A stretch of 64,000 nucleotides of DNA. Origin: Absidia repens (lineage: Eukaryota > Mucoromycota > Mucoromycetes > Mucorales > Cunninghamellaceae). Each line of letters opens with the position of its first letter. Positions within the stretch are counted from its first letter, which is position 1. Made by a program: the position numbers and the translations under genes. This document shows positions 57,679 to 64,000 of the stretch, piece by piece. The notes under the pieces were generated by a model, which ran no database searches, was not told the DNA's origin, and was given only the letters and a program-made list of their open reading frames with translations. The DNA is taken from positions 186,001 through 250,000 of the forward strand of contig MCGE01000032.1 of NCBI GenBank assembly GCA_002105175.1. The letters are read 5' to 3'.

Positions 57679-60600
57679 TTACCAAGCCATTTTGGCAACA
57701 ACACTATTGGGGAACACACGGACGATCAGTTTTCGAACATCATCCATGACAATGACACCGACTGCGAGAGGCAAGGGCAAGAACCAATGTTTGACAGGGA
57801 CAGGGGCAGTTTGCATGACAGAGTTGAACCAGGGCACTTCCGTCACAATAAGAGCAGTAACCAAGGAAGCAAGCATACCCAAAAACAACCACAGATTACG
57901 GCGTTTGGCACGAAGGGGATCGCCTTGAAGGATAGATAAGCGACGGTTGCGTACAGACATAATGTTGCCCCATTGAAGAATCACCAAAGTCACAAAGGTG
58001 ACACATTGACCGGTTTGTAGTTGCCATTGGAAATCAGTAGCCGAAAGTGCATTCCCTTGAGGATCTTTACCAAACGATACATTGCCATCAGGTCCTTCCC
58101 AAGGTCCAATACTGTAAGTACCCACAAAGTCATACCAACCCAAGCCAGTGGCACTTTGCATATATAAAAAGAACATACCAAGAGAGCAGATGGTTTGCAT
58201 ACTACCCATAAAGCTAGATTAAAAAAATAAAAATAAAAAAGATCGATCAGTTTTGCGTCGTTTTTTTTTTTTTTTTTTTTTTTTATATGTAGGCATCTAT
58301 CATGACAACTTACAGGTAAGATTGGAAATAAATCTTCAAGTTGATAAGATGATCTTTCTTGGGATTACGAGGCGGCATGGAGAGTAAGTCGAATTCTTCG
58401 TTTTCCATAATCAAGGCAAGGCAAGGGAATAAATCGGTGAAACAGCAGATCATGATCATCAAGAAGGAGGTCAAGGGCAAGGGGGTACCGGCAAAGGCAT
58501 TGACAAGGACAGGCCAGATTTCAGACCATGAACCGGCAGGTAACAAGTAGCCAATGACCTTCTGCAAGTTTTGGAATACCAGACGACCTAAACGGATGGC
58601 TTCAGTGATCGAGTCGAACTCACCCATCAAGACCAAGTCGGCAGCTTCAATCGCCACGTCACTACCACTGACCACAGCCACACCCACATCGGCAGCCTTG
58701 AGAGCAGGAGCATCGTTGACACCATCGCCCGTCACCGCCACCACAAATTCACGTTTTTGGAATTCCTTGACAATCTTGAGTTTCTGTTCGGGCGTGGTAC
58801 GGGCAAACACGATTTCTTCATAGCGGCACACACGAGACCATTCGACATCCCCGAATTTCAAAAGATCACTACCCGTCAACAAGAGGCTTGTTACGCTACC
58901 TGGTTGGAATTTTTCATCTTCTTCGGCCATGTCTCCAACCGTCTTGACCACATCCATGTAGGTTTCCGGATCACGTTCGCAGGTGAAAATACCGATTTGT
59001 CGAGCAATGGCGGCAGCCGTCAGACCAAAATCACCGGTCACCATAAAGAAGCGAGAGCCCGAGCGACGACAGTCCTTGATGGTTTGCAAGATTTCGGGGC
59101 GGGGAGGATCCATGATGCCCACAAGACCGAGGACAGTCAAATCTTGGACAGCATGGTGGACTATTTCATCTTGGAAGGCATTCGAGCTGGGGTCCGATTG
59201 AGGCGAGTAGAAGCGACGGCACAGGACAAGCACGCGTTGACCATTACGAGCCCATTTTTCTTGAAGCGCGGCAAGTCGGGCAGACAGTTCAGGCGTCAAT
59301 GGCATGACGGTATTGGTTTGGGCACATAACACAGAGGTACATTTGGGCATCAAGATATCGGGCGCACCTTTGACAAACACCAAGGCTTCATTTTCATTGG
59401 GCACTGCACCAAACGTTTGGACCATGGCTTGAGGGTTGGAACCGGCCTTGTACATGGACAACATCCACTTGTTTTTCGAGTTGAAGGGGATTTCAAAGGT
59501 ACGCACAAAGTCAGTGGCAGGGGCTTCAGGACCAAGCGTGGCGGCAAAGCGGAGAATGGCACTGTCGGTAGCATCGCCATTGACTTTACGTTCGTTCACA
59601 GGCAAATGGTTGGTGGAGGCGTCAAAGGAGCTGTTGTTGCAGAAATACGAGGCCAAGTGCAATTGCTTGTAAGCGGTGGCAATGGGATTGCTGGAGCCAC
59701 TGGTCATGGTATCGCGGCATTCATCAGGTGTGCATTCGGTATCGCCAAACCCAACACTGGTCACAAACATTTTGTTCTGAGTCAACGTACCCGTCTTGTC
59801 GGAACAAATCACATTCACACATCCAAGCGTTTCCACAGTGGTCAAGCCCTTGGGGAGGACTTTGTTCTTCTTCATCTTGCGAGCAACCATCATCATCGTC
59901 ATGGCAACACCAACGGGCACACCTTCAGGAATAAACGCTACCACACAACCCATCAGATTCATCAATAACGCGACCACATTTTGGAATTCAGGATGTTGAG
60001 GATGTAAGAAACTAAAAGAAATAAAAAAAAAAGTGTGAGTTTTTTTTTTCCTAAGCTGCTCGATGCAACTGCCGCTCGCCTGATTCTTTTTTTCAAAATA
60101 CTTACGCAGCCCATTCGATCACAAGAATTAACACCAAGGTAATAGTCAAACAAACAATAATGCGGACAAAGCGAGAAATTTCCTGTTGAATCAAGGTAGG
60201 TTTTTCCTTGGCGGCCGTGGTCAATTTGTTGATACGTCCCATCACAGTATTGTTTCCTTAAAAAATAAAAATACAAGTCAGTTATGCATGCATGAACTCC
60301 TTGCCCCCACCTTGTTACCGTGTTTCAAGTCAAGAGGTTTTACCTGTCAAAACAACAACACCAACAGCATTTCCATTCACCACATGAGTTCCCATCAAAG
60401 CAATATTTTGAGATTCCAAAAAGTTATCATCGGTACAAGAGGCAGAGCCTTCAACAGCATCACTTTCACCAGTCAACACGGCACGATCGAATTTCAAATC
60501 ATTGGACACTTGAAGTAAACGTAAATCACCAGGTACCTTATCACCCAACTTGATATGCACAATGTCTCCCACCACAAGGTCCGATGCCGTGATTTGACTA

Positions 60601-61423
60601 ACAGTGCCATTTCGTACCACCAAACATTCCGCTGGAAGAAGATTCAGAATAGATTTCATCACCTTGGCCGTCGACCAATCTTGGAAAGCAGAGAAGGATG
60701 CTTGGAAAAAGATAACAATGATCTATAGATAAAAAAAAGATGAGTTGAGGCAACTATTTTTAATCGTAATAAAGAAAAAAAAAACCCCTTACCACAAGAA
60801 TAGCAAGTGCGAGATTGATCACACTAGGAGATCCACCGGGAGTAATGGGAGGTGTACTCAGAGGCATCCAACATAAAAAGAAAGTAATCACACCAATCCA
60901 ACTAATGTCGCATTAAAAGAAAGAAAGAAAGAAAGAGAGGTTTAATTTTCGAAGAAGAAAAAAAACTAGGTCACCCTTAAACTACTACTTACAGCACAGA
61001 GCAGAAACCACCGAAGATATAACCAAGCGTTTTGAAGATATAATTAGGGCTACGATGAGCAAACACATTGGCGCCATTGCGTTGTAATCGAGTTTCGGCC
61101 GCTGAAGTATCCAGCCCCAGCTTTTCCGACGTGTTGAACCGTTGGACGACTTCATCGTTGGTCAGCTTGTGGAAATCCATAGCAGCAAAATATTCCGAAT
61201 CATCCATTTCTTTCTTTTTTTGGTTCTTGCCATTAGGTTCGCCATGCATGGAATTGGTGACATTGATGGACAATGTGCGGAACTTGATGGGAATTTGGTT
61301 CTGACCAGCCGCTTCAATGGTTGAATCATTACTTGTTTGAATCGATGCGCGACGCCCTTTCTCTTCTTGGAACTCCAAGCGGATATGTTGTTGTTGTTGT
61401 TTCTCAGAATAATCAGATGCCAT
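57679..61423 (-). CDS. P2C-type cation ATPase (animal-type Na+/K+ or H+/K+ ATPase alpha family)
   Basis: ATP-driven plasma-membrane cation pump. Minus exons 60993-61423, 60793-60901, 60344-60722, 60106-60256, 58314-60011 and 57679-58213 encode 1100 residues. In order: cation-ATPase N domain (DFHKLTNDEVVQRFNTS), actuator motif AVLTGESDAV, M4 with FIPEGVPVGV, phosphorylation site Asp428 in CSDKTGTLTQN, the nucleotide-binding FVKGAPDILMPKC, IMDPPRPEI, and the hinge VTGDGVNDAPALKAADVG. The C-terminal membrane region includes WYDFVGTYS, the segment typical of the Na+/K+-ATPase alpha group, and ends RVFPNSVVAKMAW. M4 reads PEGVPVG, where animal pumps have PEGLLAT, so ion preference may differ. A beta subunit is not seen in this window. 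The Lys-rich N-terminal tail (KNQKKKEMD) is family-typical. Confidence 0.93.
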
Positions 61424-63470
61424 TGTGTGTAATATAAAATAGCGGTGAGTAGGAGGAGGAGGGGGGAGTAACGCGGGGAAGTGAAAAGTGGAAGTAAAGA
61501 TGAAAAAAAAAAAAATGAAAATATGGAAATTGGGATCTTTTTATATCGAGGATTTGTTAAATGAGTGTGTTTAGGGCGATAAGGCAAGCCACATATTCTA
61601 CACACGGTGCAGATGAATAAAAAGAACGGGTATTGGTAATGTTGAAGAAATTAAATACCTCACTTTATTTTTCATTGACAGCATGAGTGAAAGAGATGAG
61701 CGCTTTTTTTTTTCTTCTTCTTTGTATAGACTCCGCTTGATCCACTCGAAATGCTTGGCTTGATCTCGTACCTGAAAAAAAAAATTTAAACAAATCGCTC
61801 AGTCTTGTTTCGGAGCGTTTTTAGCTATTGGATGATCTGCGTTTAAAATCAACTTTATTATTGAATACCCCAATATATAGAATATAATGATCAGCGATCA
61901 GCGCGCCATTTATAACATCGTGGATTAATAAAAAAAAAAAAAAAAGATCATAATGACGATACATCAATCTGTAATGTATGTATATTTACTTCTTTTTTAT
62001 ATGACATATTGAAGTGTTTCATTGTATATAATATATATAGACGCATATAAAAAAGTCAAATGTCATTTGCGTGCGATTCGAGAATATAAAGTTTTTCAGC
62101 TAGGGATGAGCGAATTTGGCGAGAGGTGAGCCACAAAATTCCAAAAAAGGATATGTCCATTGTTCGCCGGTTGAAACCAAAAAAAAAAAAAAAAAAACCA
62201 GCAACAGTGAAGAGAATGAGCGAGTTTTTTTTTTTTTTTTTGAGCATCATCAAATCACAAAATCAATCAATAAAAGTGCTTCTTTTGGACTTTGAGAAAA
62301 AGCGATCTTACTAATGGTGGTGATGGCAATGCGATGCAAAAAAGCTAAAAAAAGACAAACCTCCCTCTGTTGAGAAATGTGTATTCGTATCACTTCCTAC
62401 ATAATGAAGGAAGGGAGGTTCCAGCAGCAGCAGCAACAACAACACAACAACAATTTAATATTATTTCTTTTGTTTTTAAAATAATAATAATAAATAAATA
62501 AGCGTATCATACTTTTTCATTTTTTATCGAAATAACGTTCGTTCATGCGACGTCAAAGAAGGCTTGGAAAATAAACAAGGCCCAACTTACTTGAGAAATG
62601 TGACATCAGTGCGCGATTTTTCATTCGTCGTGTGCTACCATGGTCCTGTTTTTGGGTAACCATCTCATCGTGTTTCTGTTTATTTATTTTTTTATGAATA
62701 TCGAGTCAAAAGCAACACTATACACTGAAATTGGGATAAGCATGGTGAGTCTCAACGAGATTTTTTTTTTTTTTGGATCGAGTTGGGTAACCAATGACGA
62801 CAATGCATTTGCAGAAAGGGAAAAAAAGAACGATCAATCTAACCCAACTTCTCCTGTCCCAACCAACCACCGTCTATGGTAATTTAATGTCTTATGATAC
62901 AGCCTTAGTATAGACACCCTATCTACCACCTAATTTATTTATTTATTTTATATACACACACACACACAATACAAACATTCTCGATTAAACGGAGCGCTGA
63001 GCAAACTGGGATGGCTCCCCACCGCAGTGCAACATGGCGAAGGTAATAAATAAATACTCCATTGCGTGGGGTTGGGTTTACACAAACCTACACTGATTAT
63101 TATTATTATTATTTTCTACACACACACGTATAGCTAATGGCTTGATCAGGTGGTGGAAAACTCCTTAGGAGTCTATTTGGAGCGGGGCGAGGGGTTATTA
63201 TTAGACCGTACGCAACGAATATAAATAAAATCGGATATTTACAGTATCATATGGCCTCAGTAATCTAATGAACGACTACCATCTCTTATAACCCCAAGCA
63301 ACATATTTCCGCAATCAAAAGTTCACTCAATAGGGCTGATTGAGTTCAAGTAGGAAACGATCAAACCCTTTATATATCGACTCTAATATTATTAACAGCG
63401 ACTCTACGGGGGGGAAGGGAGAGGGCGTAGTATTACCAAGCTAGAAAATAGGTGTTTGATAGGAACATAG
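61424..63470. other. Gene-free spacer right of the ATPase
   Basis: Contains the ATPase promoter, several homopolymers, an ATT repeat (63,098-63,111) and a purine-rich region. A stretch at about 61,690-61,778 on the minus strand (VRDQAKHFEWIKRSLYKEEE in one frame) looks coding-like and follows an AG acceptor, but no convincing full gene could be built. Confidence 0.45.
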
Positions 63471-63479
63471 CCACAATAA

Positions 63480-64000
63480 TGACACGGCTTACTATCCTAT
63501 GGGTCAGAGGAGGGCTGATATAGAGGACATCTTTTATTTAAACATGTTGTTAGAAATACTAAAACTAAAAGTGGGAGTGGATTTATTATTAACAAGGGAT
63601 TGGATGAAGGTCGCCTAATGAAGGATCTGAAGAATGATTAACACTAATCTAAAGAGACAATTGCAAAAAGGGATCTGATATACTGTACTGTATAAGCAAA
63701 GGAAAGGCAAATGTTTTTTAGTGAAGCATAACAAATAGTCAACTCCAAGTTAAAGGGATGATGGTAGTAAAAAAGGGGGGGATCTCTTGTACATGGCATT
63801 AGAGAGGGAGAGAAAGAGAGGGAAAGAGACTAATGAGACATTTTTTCATTAAAGCGAGTAAAAGAAAAAAAACATATTTTATTCAGATGTAGATACAAAC
63901 TAACACTAAACTAAGCTATTGAAGGTTCCAAAACGCCAACTAACGGTGCCTTCAGATCCTAGATCCAAAATGAAGGAGTTTCCCCATGCATCTTGTAATC
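63480..64000 (+). repeat. Dispersed repeat R1, cut by the window edge
   Basis: Follows the long-form copy at 49,660-50,430 in order (ATACTAAAACTAAAAGTGGG, then ACTAACACTAAACTAAGCTA, then GATCCAAAATGAAGGAG and TTTCCCCATGCATCTTG) and runs off the right end. Confidence 0.75.

Noticed and set aside
58757..59968. Long plus-strand frames opposite the ATPase
   Set aside because: Shadows of the conserved P-type ATPase exon on the minus strand, without motifs.

Overview
The window looks like a nuclear contig of a Mucoromycota (Mucorales-type) fungus. The genes have short GT-AG introns of about 50-150 bp, AT-rich and homopolymer-rich spacers, and poly-Gln, poly-Ser and poly-Asp/Glu tracts. The gene set is eukaryotic: PX-AGC kinase, SKP1, BCP1, a Ran1-type kinase, a CPA2 antiporter, an MFS siderophore-type transporter, an SNAPC3-like protein, HEM3 and an animal-type P-type ATPase. 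This assignment rests on sequence character and protein families; no database search was possible.

Layout. Bases 1-5.4 kb hold three housekeeping genes: the 5' portion of a PX-domain AGC kinase (-, running off the left edge), SKP1 (-) and BCP1 (+), the last two diverging from a 220-bp spacer. Bases 5.4-42.8 kb form a long repeat-rich zone with almost no host genes. It contains a tRNA-Arg gene whose upstream flank has been hit repeatedly by LTR elements, including a deleted Ty3/gypsy element with its own solo LTR inside the integrase. It also contains a structurally complete hAT DNA transposon (15,097-19,032: TIRs, perfect 8-bp target duplication, a nine-exon transposase that stays open, 73-bp subterminal satellites), many solo LTRs with perfect 5-bp target duplications, a second hAT-like MITE, a dispersed repeat present at least 12 times, and several minisatellites, one of them strongly C/G strand-biased. 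Bases 42.8-61.4 kb are gene-rich again: Ran1-type kinase (-), CPA2 K+/H+ antiporter (+), MFS transporter (-), SNAPC3-like (-), HEM3 (+), Na+/K+-type ATPase (-). Bases 61.4-64 kb are non-coding and end in another copy of the dispersed repeat.

How the genes relate. There are no operons. SKP1/BCP1 and SNAPC3/HEM3 are head-to-head pairs with short shared promoter spacers; HEM3 and the ATPase converge. Three of the genes in the right half are membrane transporters (K+/H+, probable ferric siderophore, Na+/K+ or related cation) and one makes haem, so ion and iron homeostasis is a loose theme, but co-regulation is only inferred.

Most multi-exon models below were assembled by hand from splice signals and protein continuity. 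The exon lengths of every complete model sum to a multiple of three.
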